Assembly (NCBI GenBank): GCA_030538115.1
Contig: JAUNUP010000011.1
Location: 71,673-111,005, forward strand
Length of the DNA stretch: 39,333 bases
From: Dermatophilus congolensis
GTDB taxonomy: Bacteria; Actinomycetota; Actinomycetes; Actinomycetales; Dermatophilaceae
Direction: 5' to 3'
The first letter of the stretch is position 1. Each line of letters begins with the position of its first letter. The position numbers were made by a program, and so were the translations under genes. Positions 13,543 through 21,807 of the stretch are shown here, piece after piece. The notes beneath the pieces are model-generated. The model ran no database searches, was not told the DNA's origin, and saw only the letters and a program-made list of their open reading frames with translations.

Positions 13543-14403
13543 ATGCTCAGCGAGGACCCTGACTTTCTCGACGCTGATATCTCCCTCACGCCGCACGAGC
13601 GTTTGCTGCTGGATATGAGTGATCGCTGGGGTGACCCGTGGACCGCCGTGTTCTTCACCTTCATCTCCATCACGATGTCGGAGATGACCGCGCTCTTTCT
13701 GCTGGGCGTTGTGCTGGGGCGGCCCCTCTCCGAGAGCGGGATCCACTTTGCGTTGAGCTTCGTGATACCGGCGTGTGTCACGCCGCCGTTGTTTCTCGTC
13801 GCGACCCAATTCGTGCGCCGCGCCCGTGAATTGACCGAGCGACACTCGGCGCTGGTGAGCCGCTACCGGGCCCTCGCCGAGCGCGATCAACTGACCGGCG
13901 TGCTCAACCGGCGCGGGCTGTTCAACCTCGAGGAGGAGATCGTCACCGGGACCGTACTCGGCCTCATCGACCTCGACCGGTTCAAAGAAGTGAACGACCA
14001 GTACGGGCACAACGTCGGCGATCAGGCGCTGCTCATGGTGAGCGCCAAGCTCAACGAAATTGCAGGCCCCTCTGGTGTCGTCGCCCGCACCGGAGGCGAC
14101 GAATTCGTCGTGCTGCGGCCCCCGACCGTCGGTGACGCCACACCCTCCGTGCCCGGTCGGCTCGAAGTGTTCGTCACCGATGAACTCACCGTCACGATGA
14201 CGATCGGCAGTTCACGATTCGCCGACGGGGACTGCCTCGACCGGGTGATACAGCGCGCCGACGTGCGCATGTACTCCGGCAAACGGAGTCGCTCCACCAG
14301 GCGTAGGGCCCCGTCGCGCGCGGCAGGCGCGTCCGACGGTCAAGGCCACTCCGGTGACTGGACCACGCATGAGGGAGGCGTGCCCGCCGACCAGGGCGCG
14401 TAG
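13543..14403 (+). CDS. Membrane-anchored GGDEF diguanylate cyclase
   Basis: 286 residues from ATG 13543, which has a perfect ribosome binding site GGGGAGGTG; an upstream extension to 13333 lacks one. Two transmembrane helices (about residues 35-60 and 65-90: FFTFISITMSEMTALFLLGVV and FALSFVIPACVTPPLFLVATQF) are followed by a short linker. The GGDEF domain runs about 110-260, with DQLTGVLNRRGL, IDLDRFKEVNDQYGH and an intact RTGGDEF motif at about 182-188. It should make cyclic di-GMP from two GTP. No RxxD inhibitory site is seen five residues before GGDEF. No EAL domain or extracellular sensor is attached. It converges with the histidine phosphatase gene 5 bp away. Confidence 0.88.
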   Translation: MLSEDPDFLDADISLTPHERLLLDMSDRWGDPWTAVFFTFISITMSEMTALFLLGVVLGRPLSESGIHFALSFVIPACVTPPLFLVATQFVRRARELTERHSALVSRYRALAERDQLTGVLNRRGLFNLEEEIVTGTVLGLIDLDRFKEVNDQYGHNVGDQALLMVSAKLNEIAGPSGVVARTGGDEFVVLRPPTVGDATPSVPGRLEVFVTDELTVTMTIGSSRFADGDCLDRVIQRADVRMYSGKRSRSTRRRAPSRAAGASDGQGHSGDWTTHEGGVPADQGA

Positions 14404-14408
14404 GGGCG

Positions 14409-15062
14409 CTACGACTCCGACGGTTGTTTCGGGAGCTCCGGGCCCTGGTTCCAGACGATGATCGCCGGGGCCTCGCGGTAGTAGCCGAGCACGCTCACGT
14501 GGCCCGCGTCGAGCGTGATCGCGGAGCCGAAACGCGGCGCCATCCGCAGAAACACGGCCGCGAGGATGCGCAGATAGTGGCCGTGCGCCACCAGCGCGAC
14601 ATCGCCGTCGACCATGGCCGGGAGCACTCGGGTGAGCACCCGGGAGGCGCGCGCTGCGACCTCCTCGACCGTCTCGCCCGGGGTCTCGCCGCGGATCACG
14701 CCGTGCGAGAACGCCGTCCAGTTGTAGCCGAGCTCCTTGCGGATGTCTTTCGTGGTGCGGCCCTCGTAGCCGCCGTAATCCCACTCCACGAGCAGCGGGT
14801 CGATCTCTGGGTTGAGGCCCGCGAGTTCCGCTGTGCGGCGGGCACGCTGCAACGGGGAGCTGAGGACGAGCTTGAAGTCGTAGCCGCTCACGAGGGCGCC
14901 GGCGTGACGGGCCAGGTCTTCGCCTCGGGCGGTGAGCGGGATGTCGGTCAAGCCCGTGTGCTGGCCCGACTTCGACCACTCCGTCTCCCCATGACGCAAG
15001 AGAACGAGCTTGCCGGACGGGTTGTCGGGAGCCGGACGGTCGGGCAGCGGGTCGAATTCCAT
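14409..15062 (-). CDS. Histidine phosphatase (phosphoglycerate-mutase-like)
   Basis: 217 residues. The catalytic LLRHGETEW motif (His24) is near the N-terminus, followed by the second phosphate-pocket Arg in SSPLQRARRTAEL, the acid in VEWDYGGYEGRTT and the second His in VALVAHGHYLRIL (about residue 163). This is the full active site of the branch-1 histidine phosphatases. The substrate cannot be fixed; relatives act on sugar phosphates or phosphorylated cofactors. No ribosome binding site is present. TACGTT lies 6 nt before the ATG, so the message is probably leaderless. Confidence 0.88.
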   Translation of the reverse strand: MEFDPLPDRPAPDNPSGKLVLLRHGETEWSKSGQHTGLTDIPLTARGEDLARHAGALVSGYDFKLVLSSPLQRARRTAELAGLNPEIDPLLVEWDYGGYEGRTTKDIRKELGYNWTAFSHGVIRGETPGETVEEVAARASRVLTRVLPAMVDGDVALVAHGHYLRILAAVFLRMAPRFGSAITLDAGHVSVLGYYREAPAIIVWNQGPELPKQPSES

Positions 15063-15068
15063 GGGGTC

Positions 15069-15074
15069 AACGTA
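15069..15074 (-). promoter_or_regulatory. Probable -10 of a leaderless transcript
   Basis: On the minus strand TACGTT is followed by GACCCC and then the ATG of the histidine phosphatase at 15062. The hexamer is identical to the one before the serine hydrolase at 6483. Confidence 0.5.
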
Positions 15075-15173
15075 GGCGCCCAGCGTGAGCCCGAACAGGG
15101 GTGGCAGTCACTTGCCACGCAGAGCCTGGCGGCGGGTACCGGCGACGAAGCGCGACGACGTGACCTGTGGCTG

Positions 15174-15245
15174 TGTACCGCGGTGGTGCGACAACAGTTT
15201 CGCCGCACGCTCGCCCGCGGGGTGGCTCACCTCAACCGCGGTACA
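15174..15245. promoter_or_regulatory. Paired inverted 11-bp sites upstream of the helicase promoter
   Basis: TGTACCGCGGT (15174-15184) and its exact inverse ACCGCGGTACA (15235-15245) are separated by 50 bp. Each contains the palindrome ACCGCGGT. They lie in the divergent region between the histidine phosphatase and the helicase, before the likely helicase -10 at 15281-15286. A regulator using looping or paired dimers is plausible. Confidence 0.55.
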
Positions 15246-15280
15246 TAGACCTGGGGCGCCTTGTCCGCTTGGGGGTGGGA

Positions 15281-15321
15281 TACACTTGCCTCAGCGCTCG
15301 GCTTGTTCTGCCTCGAGCGCT
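15281..15321 (+). promoter_or_regulatory. Helicase promoter -10 and 5'-terminal leader hairpin
   Basis: TACACT (15281-15286) is a good -10, and the expected start site falls near 15293. At exactly that place a perfect 8-bp hairpin begins: AGCGCTCG (15293-15300) with CGAGCGCT (15314-15321) and a 13-nt loop. The transcript would thus begin with a stem-loop and have a leader of about 190 nt before the coding region. The -35 is weak. Confidence 0.5.
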
Positions 15322-15485
15322 TGCTGATTCAGCGTCGATCACCGCATTCACCTGAGCGCCTAGCAGCTCTCCTGCGCGTGCCTTACATCGACGCCAGTTG
15401 CCCGCTTGTCACCAGATGTCGACTGCGTCGCGGCTACAGGTCGCGCCGGGCAGAACCTCGCATCGTTTTGTACTGGAGTTTCGTT

Positions 15486-17168
15486 CTGACTTCCGCTTTC
15501 GGCGCGCTCGGCGTGCCTGCATCCCTTGTCGCTGTTCTCGCCAACGCCGGGATCACGACACCCACCCCCATCCAGGCGGCCACGCTGCCCGACTCGCTCG
15601 CCGGACGCGACGTGCTCGGCCGCGGCCGCACCGGATCCGGCAAGACCTACGCCTTCCTCCTGCCCCTGTTGGCGCGGCTCGACGCGTCGCGGCAGCGGCC
15701 CCGCTCCGGCAAGCCGCGCGCGCTGATCCTCGCGCCGACCCGCGAGCTGGCCACCCAGATCGACGCCTCGCTCGCGCCGCTCGCGAAGGCCCTGCGACTC
15801 AGCTCCGTCACCATCTTCGGAGGCGTCTCGCAGAACCCGCAGGTTGCGGCCCTGCGTCGCGGAGTCGACGTGGTCGTCGCCTGTCCCGGTCGCCTCGAAG
15901 ACCTGATGAACCAGGGGCACTGCAACCTCGGCGACGTCGAGGTGACCGTGCTCGACGAGGCCGACCACATGGCCGACATGGGCTTCCTGCCCGGCGTGCG
16001 CCGCATCCTCAACGCGACCCCCGCCGACGGGCAGCGTCTGCTGTTCTCGGCCACGCTCGACGCGGCCGTCGACAGTGTCGTCAAGCGCTACCTGCACAAG
16101 CCGGTGACGCACGAGGCCGATTCGCCCCGCGAAAGCTCCGGCACCATGGAGCACCGCGTGCTGCGGGTCTCGGATGCCGAGCGCCTCGACGTGCTCGTCG
16201 ACCTCACCTCCGCGCCCGGCCGCACCGTCGTGTTCACCCGCACCAAGAGCCGCGCCAAGCGAACCGCCAAGCAGCTCAACGCCGCCGGCGTCGCCGCGGT
16301 GGAATTGCACGGCAACCTTTCGCAGAACGCCCGTACCCGCGCGCTCGACGCCTTCGGTTCCGGTGCCGTGCAGACGCTTGTCGCCACCGACATCGCTGCC
16401 CGCGGCATCCACGTCGACGAGGTCGGGCTCGTCATCCACGCCGACCCGCCCGTCGAGCACAAGGCGTACCTGCACCGTTCCGGTCGTACCGCCCGGGCGG
16501 GCGCCAGCGGAACCGTCGTGACCCTCATGACCCCCGACCAGACCGGAGACGTGCGCGGTCTGCTCCGCAAGGCCGGCATCAAGGCCACCGTCACCCACGC
16601 CGACAACGACGTACTCCACGACATCGCCCCCGGAGAGCGAGTGCTCGGGGCGCCCGTGACGACGCCCGCGGTGGCATCTGCGCCCCAGGCAGGGCGGGGC
16701 CGTGGGAACGCCGGCGGCTCGACCTCCCGCCCGAAGCGCGGCAACCGCCGCGTCGCAGACGGGGCAGACGCGCCGCGCGACGGTGCAGCGCGCCCCGGGG
16801 GCGAATCCCGGCGCAATCCGGGCGGCGCCGACACTGGCGCCGGGCGGCCCCGCCGCGCCAACGGTTCGGCCGGCAGCGGACGAACCGCCCCGCGTCCGGC
16901 CGGGCAGGGCTCGCGCCGCAAGGGTGAGGACTGGGCGGCCGTGCAGGTCTCCACGCGTGGTGAGGGTCGTTCTGCCGCGCAGGCAGGCGGTCGTCGTGAC
17001 GACAACCGCCCGGCACAGCGTTCGAGGCGGGGCGCAGCCCCGCGCGGCACGGCGGTGGCGTCGACGGGCGGTCGCGCCACGGCCCGCACGACCTCCGCGC
17101 ACACGACCCGCTCGGGCGGAGGAGCAGCGGCCTTCTCGGCGTCGACGAGCGCAGGCCGCCGCCGCTGA
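15486..17168 (+). CDS. DEAD-box RNA helicase with basic low-complexity tail, probable CTG start
   Basis: 560 residues if it starts at CTG 15486, which follows GGAG (15475-15478) by 7 nt. An in-frame TTG at 15468 has no ribosome binding site, and earlier frames read as untranslated leader. All helicase motifs are present: the Q-motif region GITTPTPIQAATLP, motif I RTGSGKT (about 48-54), PTRELA, GG, CPGRLEDL, DEAD at about 157, SAT near 188, then LVATDIAARGIH and HRSGRTARAG. It would unwind RNA duplexes in ribosome assembly or mRNA decay. The last ~150 residues are Arg/Gly/Ala/Pro-rich and disordered, typical of RNA-binding tails in actinobacterial RhlE-like proteins. The ~190-nt leader hints at cold or stress control. 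Confidence 0.88.
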   Translation: MTSAFGALGVPASLVAVLANAGITTPTPIQAATLPDSLAGRDVLGRGRTGSGKTYAFLLPLLARLDASRQRPRSGKPRALILAPTRELATQIDASLAPLAKALRLSSVTIFGGVSQNPQVAALRRGVDVVVACPGRLEDLMNQGHCNLGDVEVTVLDEADHMADMGFLPGVRRILNATPADGQRLLFSATLDAAVDSVVKRYLHKPVTHEADSPRESSGTMEHRVLRVSDAERLDVLVDLTSAPGRTVVFTRTKSRAKRTAKQLNAAGVAAVELHGNLSQNARTRALDAFGSGAVQTLVATDIAARGIHVDEVGLVIHADPPVEHKAYLHRSGRTARAGASGTVVTLMTPDQTGDVRGLLRKAGIKATVTHADNDVLHDIAPGERVLGAPVTTPAVASAPQAGRGRGNAGGSTSRPKRGNRRVADGADAPRDGAARPGGESRRNPGGADTGAGRPRRANGSAGSGRTAPRPAGQGSRRKGEDWAAVQVSTRGEGRSAAQAGGRRDDNRPAQRSRRGAAPRGTAVASTGGRATARTTSAHTTRSGGGAAAFSASTSAGRRR

Positions 17169-17327
17169 CGTTCGCGCCGAAACGACAAGGAAACTCACGT
17201 CCGGTCCGCCGCGACCAGCGCGTTTCCTACGTAGCCGTGCTCTGTCATGAGGTATTGGCGCGAGGTTTCGTCCTGGCCCCTCGCAGGCCGGGACGTCCTC
17301 GGCGCGCCGACGTGCTGGAGGCGGGCC

Positions 17328-17333
17328 TAGGGT
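17328..17333 (+). promoter_or_regulatory. Probable -10 of a leaderless transcript
   Basis: TAGGGT is followed by 6 nt and the ATG at 17340; no ribosome binding site is present. Confidence 0.45.
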
Positions 17334-17339
17334 GGCGGC

Positions 17340-17654
17340 ATGCTCGTCGCCTTTTCCGTGGCGCCCACCGTCGGCGCCGATGACACCGGTTCGCTGCACG
17401 AAGCCATCGCCGACGTGGTCGAAATCGTCCGCGCGAGCGGAATCGCCAACCACACCGACTCGATGTTCACCACCCTCGAGGGCGAGTGGGACGAGTGCAT
17501 GGAGGTCGTGCGCCGCTGCTGCGACTCCCTCGCCGCCAGCTATCCGCGGGTGAGCCTCGTGCTGAAGGCCGACATCCGCCCAGGTCACAGTGGAGAACTC
17601 ACCGGCAAGGTGGAGCGCGTCGAAGCCGAGATCGCCCGCCGCGCGGCCGAGTGA
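17340..17654 (+). CDS. MTH1187/YkoF-family thiamine-binding-like protein
   Basis: 104 residues, the normal length for this small ferredoxin-like fold. It opens MLVAFSVAPTVGADDTGSLHEAIADVV, continues with SGIANHTDSMFTTLEGEWDECMEVVRRCCDSL (a characteristic E-G-E-W turn), and ends VSLVLKADIRPGHSGELTGKVERVEAEI. Members form tetramers, and some bind thiamine or related pyrimidines; they are often linked to thiamine salvage, but no such gene is nearby. It is translationally coupled to the DNA glycosylase gene by a GTGA overlap. Confidence 0.85.
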   Translation: MLVAFSVAPTVGADDTGSLHEAIADVVEIVRASGIANHTDSMFTTLEGEWDECMEVVRRCCDSLAASYPRVSLVLKADIRPGHSGELTGKVERVEAEIARRAAE

Positions 17655-18292
17655 ACGGCACCGATCCTGCCGCCATGCGGATCGCCGACGTGTCGGCTGT
17701 TGCCCGCGGGCTGCTCGGGGCGACGATCACCACCCGTCGCCCTGATGTGCACGGCGACCTCGCCACCGTCACGCTACGCATCACGGAGGTCGAGGCGTAC
17801 GCCGGAGCCGACGACCCCGCCTCGCACGCCTACCGTGGGCCGAACGCCCGCAACGCGGCGATGTTCGGGCCGCCCTGGCACGTCTACGCGTACCGGCACA
17901 TGGGCCTGCACACGTGCTTCAACATCGTCGTCGGCGAAGAGGGAGTCGCGACGGGTGTGCTCGTCAGGGCTGGTGAGGTGATCGAGGGCGCGGAGGTCGC
18001 TCGCGCGCGACGACTCGTCAAGGGAGCGGTCCGCCGCGACACCGACCTCGCCTCCGGGCCGGCGCGACTCTCGGTCGCGCTCGCCATCATCCCGGCAGAC
18101 ACGGGAGCCCCGCTCGACGGGAGCACGGGCATCCTGCTGACTCGGCACGATCCCGTGCCGGAGAAGCGCATCAGCGCAGGTCCGCGTGTGGGCGTCGGCT
18201 CGGCTCGAGAGGTCCCGGCTCGCTTCTGGATCACAGGCGACCCCACGGTCTCCGCGTACAAACCAGCCCCGAAGCCGAAGCGGCAGCCCTGA
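17651..18292 (+). CDS. 3-methyladenine DNA glycosylase (AAG/MPG family)
   Basis: 213 residues from the GTG overlapping the preceding stop codon. Family hallmarks are in order: VARGLLGATITTRRPD, the catalytic Glu in ITEVEAYAGADDPASHAYRG, RNAAMFGPPWHVYAYRHMGLHTCFNIV, and VLVRAGEVIEG. The C-terminal GPRVGVGSAREVPARFWITGDPTVSAYK closes the fold. It removes alkylated purines such as 3-methyladenine and hypoxanthine to start base-excision repair. It is the second gene of a two-gene unit with the MTH1187 protein; a functional link is not obvious. Confidence 0.92.
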   Translation: MNGTDPAAMRIADVSAVARGLLGATITTRRPDVHGDLATVTLRITEVEAYAGADDPASHAYRGPNARNAAMFGPPWHVYAYRHMGLHTCFNIVVGEEGVATGVLVRAGEVIEGAEVARARRLVKGAVRRDTDLASGPARLSVALAIIPADTGAPLDGSTGILLTRHDPVPEKRISAGPRVGVGSAREVPARFWITGDPTVSAYKPAPKPKRQP

Positions 18293-18315
18293 GCGCTCGT
18301 CGCGCGGCAGATGGA

Positions 18316-18962
18316 TCACGGGGTGACTGAGTTCCATGCCCGCTTCTCGGAATTCCACGATGAGACGGGGGATCCGTCCATGATCGGGGTCACGCACGAG
18401 TCGAGCAGGCGGAGCGCGACATCGACGTCGCGTAGGTGGCGGTCAAGTCCCGCAGAGCTTGCCTCCGTACGATAACCGGATCGCCACTGCTCGCCAGGCA
18501 GTTGCAGAGGCAGCGAGAAGTCCAGCCCGCGTCGTAGGCACTCGGCTTTGATCGCGGTACGTGCATCTGCGGCCTCAAAGGTCAGATTCTGCAGAATCAG
18601 CACCAGGTCGACGAGGTCGCGATACCGGCTTGACGGTCTACCGCGATGGACTTCGTACATTGCCGCCAGCTTGTCAGCGACCTGGCTGGCCACGGGGTAG
18701 ATGCGCATCGGAGGAGGGGCAGCCACCGTGTCCACCACGAGAACCGGTGCCACCGGTACTGCTTCTACTCGGCTCGGGAGTTCCAATCCGACGGCTGCGT
18801 CGATCCGAAATTCATCAAGTCTCGCCGGGCCGAACCGGGCAGCCACTTTCAACTGGTATCCGTCGGTGATGCATCGCGATTGGTGTCTCTACTGCGGACC
18901 CGTGCCCGCGAGGTCACCGCATTGCTGAAGTCTTTGCCGGTTTCGTAGCGGGGTTCAGACAT
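18316..18962 (-). pseudogene. AbiEii-type nucleotidyltransferase toxin, internally deleted
   Basis: The toxin start is intact: ATG 18962 lies in an 8-nt overlap with the AbiEi stop. It begins MSEPRYETGKDFSNAVTSRARVRSRDTN, the normal AbiEii N-terminus. The frame then ends at a stop near 18848. In a neighbouring frame the protein resumes with DGYQLKVAARFGPARLDEFRIDAAVG, then IYPVASQVADKLAAMYE, SSRYRDLVDLVLI and the tail, ending at 18316. The roughly 80-100 residues between, which hold the nucleotidyltransferase Gly-Ser and Asp-x-Asp motifs, are missing, and the junction is out of frame. The toxin cannot be catalytic. A separate start at TTG 18852 could still make the C-terminal fragment. Confidence 0.82.
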
Positions 18963-19692
18963 CGTGCACCTTCTCGCCTTGTGCCTTGTCGGTCTGAGCC
19001 GATGCGGTCAGGTCCAGGGTCAGTGCGGCGACCTCGCCGATGTGTACGGGCACGCCCGCGTTCTCGAGAAACTGCTGCAACAGTGCTCTGCCGTCTTCTT
19101 CAGGCGCTCCATACGCATGCGCATACGGTGAGAGTGCGTCGGCCAGCTCCCCGAGTTGAACCTTGCCTGAGACCACGGCGTCTCGGACGATCTCGGCCAG
19201 GTGTCCGCCATCCGTATTCACGGCCGCAAGGTCGCAGATGGTGCGTCGCATCGTGGTGACCGGCAAACCACGGACGACACTCCAGTCGTCTGACGCAAGC
19301 GACGCACAGTGAAGGCGAACACTCCGATCCCGGCTCTGCTTTCTTCGGGGGAGAGTGAACTCCAGCGTGCCCTGCAGAACCCCCAAGCTGTGTACGTGAG
19401 CGGCAGCCCGGTGTGAGACGACGCCCGAGTTGGCGCCGCAGTTCAGTCGCTCTGTGGCCGTGTGGCTCGGATCCAGTGAGAGCCACGCGGCGCGCAGTTC
19501 TCGAAGGTCGTCCTCACCCGCAGCTGCGGACGCATAGACGCCATGTCGAATGCGCTGCCAAACGCCACTGTTCGCAAGCCGCGAGAGCTGCACGTTGGAC
19601 ACGCCTAGCTGCCTGGCTTGGGCGGCGGTGACCAGGCCGGACTGGTCACTCGCGAGACTTGCGAGCGTCACAGCGACGTTGCGTCCGGTCAT
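18955..19692 (-). CDS. AbiEi-family antitoxin
   Basis: 245 residues from ATG 19692. The N-terminal winged helix reads LVTAAQARQLGVSNVQLSRLANSGVWQRIRHGVYA (about residues 20-55), the defining AbiEi segment. The middle holds VVSHRAAAHVHSLG and, after LHCASLASDDWSVVRGLPVTTMRRTICDLA, the typical AbiEi C-terminal domain. In type IV systems this protein represses the operon and neutralises the AbiEii nucleotidyltransferase. Here its partner is deleted, so only the repressor function could remain. The gene is intact, and its stop overlaps the toxin start (ATGTCTGA). Its promoter is bracketed by an inverted repeat reaching into the start codon. Confidence 0.85.
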   Translation of the reverse strand: MTGRNVAVTLASLASDQSGLVTAAQARQLGVSNVQLSRLANSGVWQRIRHGVYASAAAGEDDLRELRAAWLSLDPSHTATERLNCGANSGVVSHRAAAHVHSLGVLQGTLEFTLPRRKQSRDRSVRLHCASLASDDWSVVRGLPVTTMRRTICDLAAVNTDGGHLAEIVRDAVVSGKVQLGELADALSPYAHAYGAPEEDGRALLQQFLENAGVPVHIGEVAALTLDLTASAQTDKAQGEKVHDV

Positions 19693-19728
19693 GCTTCAAT
19701 ACTATCTCTCAACGTAAGTTTTGAAGCA
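19692..19728. promoter_or_regulatory. Inverted repeat over the AbiEi promoter and start
   Basis: TGCTTCAA (19692-19699) and TTGAAGCA (19721-19728) form 8-bp arms 29 bp apart, start to start. On the minus strand the -10 TAGTAT (19704-19699) lies 6 nt before the ATG at 19692, and the other arm covers the -35 (GCTTCA, 17-nt spacer). AbiEi proteins are known to bind inverted repeats in their own promoter, so this is the expected operator. Confidence 0.7.
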
Positions 19729-19769
19729 CAAGGAGAGCTCGATGGGTGCATCTTGACCTCGGTGGTCGG

Positions 19770-21677
19770 TCATCGCCTCGGGGTGAGTTTGAATTCTGGT
19801 TCTGGGCACGGGGGGTCGATCGTTGCCGGGTAGCCCTGGGATCGCCAGGCCTCGCCCAGGTCTTCCAGTTGCTCGGCCTGTGCCCTCACCGCTGCCTCCG
19901 CCTGCGGAGGGAGGGCGTACGGGCCTCGCCAGGGCAGTGGCATCTCGGCCTCGAACTGCGGATACGTCAGCCGTTGCTTCTCCATCGCGAGCGTGTAACC
20001 GTTCATCGCGACCCTGAAGCGCAGCCAGCGGTGGGTCGTGAAGTCGAACTCGTCCACGATCCGCTTGCCCGCTCGCCCGCCTCGGGCGGCGAGCGACTCG
20101 ATCTGCGCGTCGGTCATCGTCAGGTTCAGGCCACCCTCGTCCGGGGGCAGGTACACCTCGACGATCCGGTCACGGAACCCCGGCGCGGACGCCTGCAGCG
20201 AGTCTTGCCAGTTCTGCATCGTGTCTGCCACAGCCCTCGCGAAACTCCGCACGGAGTCGATACGCCGCTCCCGCGGGATGCGTCGGCGCCCGTGCGCCGG
20301 AGGCAGATACGTGTCCTCGTCGGGGTACCGGCCGTCGGTGTCGAGCAGGTTGAACCCGAACGTCGGCCGCCTCGGCAGGGGAGTGTCGAAGAAGTGGAGC
20401 GGGAGGTTGCTCGTGATGCCCCCGTCGGAGAACCATGCCGTGACCAGGCCACGCTGCCCCGCGACCTTCGTGTCGTCGAGGTACAGCAGCGGCACAGCAC
20501 TGATCAGCAGCGGAAAACTCAGCGACAGCCGAGCGGCCAACACCACCGGCAATTCGTGTGCGAGCGGGAGGCGCTGCACCTCCACTCCCGGATGCCGCGG
20601 ACAATCGGCCGAGAACTGCTCCGCCCACTCCCGAGGCGGGCGCCCATGCGCGACAAGGTGATTCAGCACCGTGTCGGGCAGGTACTCGCCGAGGCAGACG
20701 CGGCAGAAGAGAAACGTGTCTTCCTCGAACGGAAACGCGAACGACGCACCCTGCGTGAGGCACGTGGTCGTCACGAGCAGGTCGATCGCGGGGTCGAACG
20801 ATTCGCGCTCCACACCTGTCAGCTCAGGGCCACCCGGGCGGCCGTCGGCCGTGGCGAGGTAGCGGGCGGTCGCCTCCGGCCCCCAGAGGTCGCCGAACGT
20901 CAACGGAGGCCCGTCGACTGCGAGTCCGGCCGTGTCGTTGATGCTCTCGTGCAGCCAGTCGGTCAGTGGTGGCACTCCCTTGCCCGGCAGTGTGTTTGGC
21001 AGGGTGCCGGCGCCGTGACCGGTGGCCACGCCGTATCCGTTCTCTCCCAGGCCTTTCAGCGTCGAGAGAGCCATGACGATCGCCGCCGCGATCAACCCCA
21101 CCACCAGGGCCGGCAGGACCCACACCACGGAGGTGGTCAGCACCGCATCCCAGCGCTCGCCGCCCGTGAGAGCCGTGGCCGTGAGCAGACCCGGTGCCAG
21201 ACCCAGCAGCGTCACGGCCACGAACACCAGCGGCGCCGACTTCACGATCACCCACGCCCCGGCCATCGCTCTGGCGGCCACCGACCGCTGCTTGTCGAGA
21301 ATGACCATGACCAGGTCGAACGCGCTCTTCAGCCGCTTCGTCGGCGCGAAGAGACGCACGAGATTATCGCCGTCGACCAGTACCCGCGTTATCGCCTGCA
21401 GGCGGGCGAAGCCGTCTACAGGAGTGTGGGGAGTGGTGTGTCGACGGTATTCGGCCGCGGCCGTGAGAGCCGCTGCGATCGCGCCCGCCGACGAACCACC
21501 GATGCGGCGGAACCGGTACTTCGTCGACAACTCCGAGACCGCCAGCGGGTAGACGACTCCGCTGGTGACGCCGCCCTTCATGATCAGGTCGCACTCTTCC
21601 GCCGGAGCATGCGGGGGGCGCGTCGTCTGCGGCGCCCCGCCGTCCGAGACGGGTTCGTGTTCGCTCACGTTCGTCAT
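19770..21677 (-). CDS. Patatin-like phospholipase with internal transmembrane hairpin
   Basis: 635 residues, ribosome binding site AGGGGGC before ATG 21677. Patatin parts are present but far apart: oxyanion loop MKGGVTSGVVYP (33-44), nucleophile elbow GGSSAG with Ser63, and the catalytic Asp of SDGG at 418. Between them are two hydrophobic helices (about 142-168 and 178-206) and a large domain of unknown type; residues after 430 are also unassigned. The Ser-Asp dyad predicts lipid acyl-hydrolase activity at the membrane. Patatins act in lipid turnover, as virulence phospholipases and as effectors of phage-defence systems, but no signal-synthesising partner (cyclase, sensor) is adjacent. It lies 77 bp from the AbiE pair, which is transcribed in the same direction. 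Confidence 0.85.
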   Translation of the reverse strand: MTNVSEHEPVSDGGAPQTTRPPHAPAEECDLIMKGGVTSGVVYPLAVSELSTKYRFRRIGGSSAGAIAAALTAAAEYRRHTTPHTPVDGFARLQAITRVLVDGDNLVRLFAPTKRLKSAFDLVMVILDKQRSVAARAMAGAWVIVKSAPLVFVAVTLLGLAPGLLTATALTGGERWDAVLTTSVVWVLPALVVGLIAAAIVMALSTLKGLGENGYGVATGHGAGTLPNTLPGKGVPPLTDWLHESINDTAGLAVDGPPLTFGDLWGPEATARYLATADGRPGGPELTGVERESFDPAIDLLVTTTCLTQGASFAFPFEEDTFLFCRVCLGEYLPDTVLNHLVAHGRPPREWAEQFSADCPRHPGVEVQRLPLAHELPVVLAARLSLSFPLLISAVPLLYLDDTKVAGQRGLVTAWFSDGGITSNLPLHFFDTPLPRRPTFGFNLLDTDGRYPDEDTYLPPAHGRRRIPRERRIDSVRSFARAVADTMQNWQDSLQASAPGFRDRIVEVYLPPDEGGLNLTMTDAQIESLAARGGRAGKRIVDEFDFTTHRWLRFRVAMNGYTLAMEKQRLTYPQFEAEMPLPWRGPYALPPQAEAAVRAQAEQLEDLGEAWRSQGYPATIDPPCPEPEFKLTPRR

Positions 21678-21807
21678 CGCTGCCCCCTGAAACGTTGTCG
21701 CTCAACCGAGTCCAACGATTGCAGACGCCACCGACAACGTCGCGGCGCCGTGGCGGAAGCTAGTTATCGGGCTGCCAGGCGTGCGTTCACCTGGCATGAT
21801 TCGGGCC

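Noticed and set aside
15360..17588. 742-residue minus-strand frame opposite the helicase
   Set aside because: It is an antisense frame of high-GC coding DNA, with Gly/Arg/Val-rich composition and no domain; the helicase on the plus strand has every motif.
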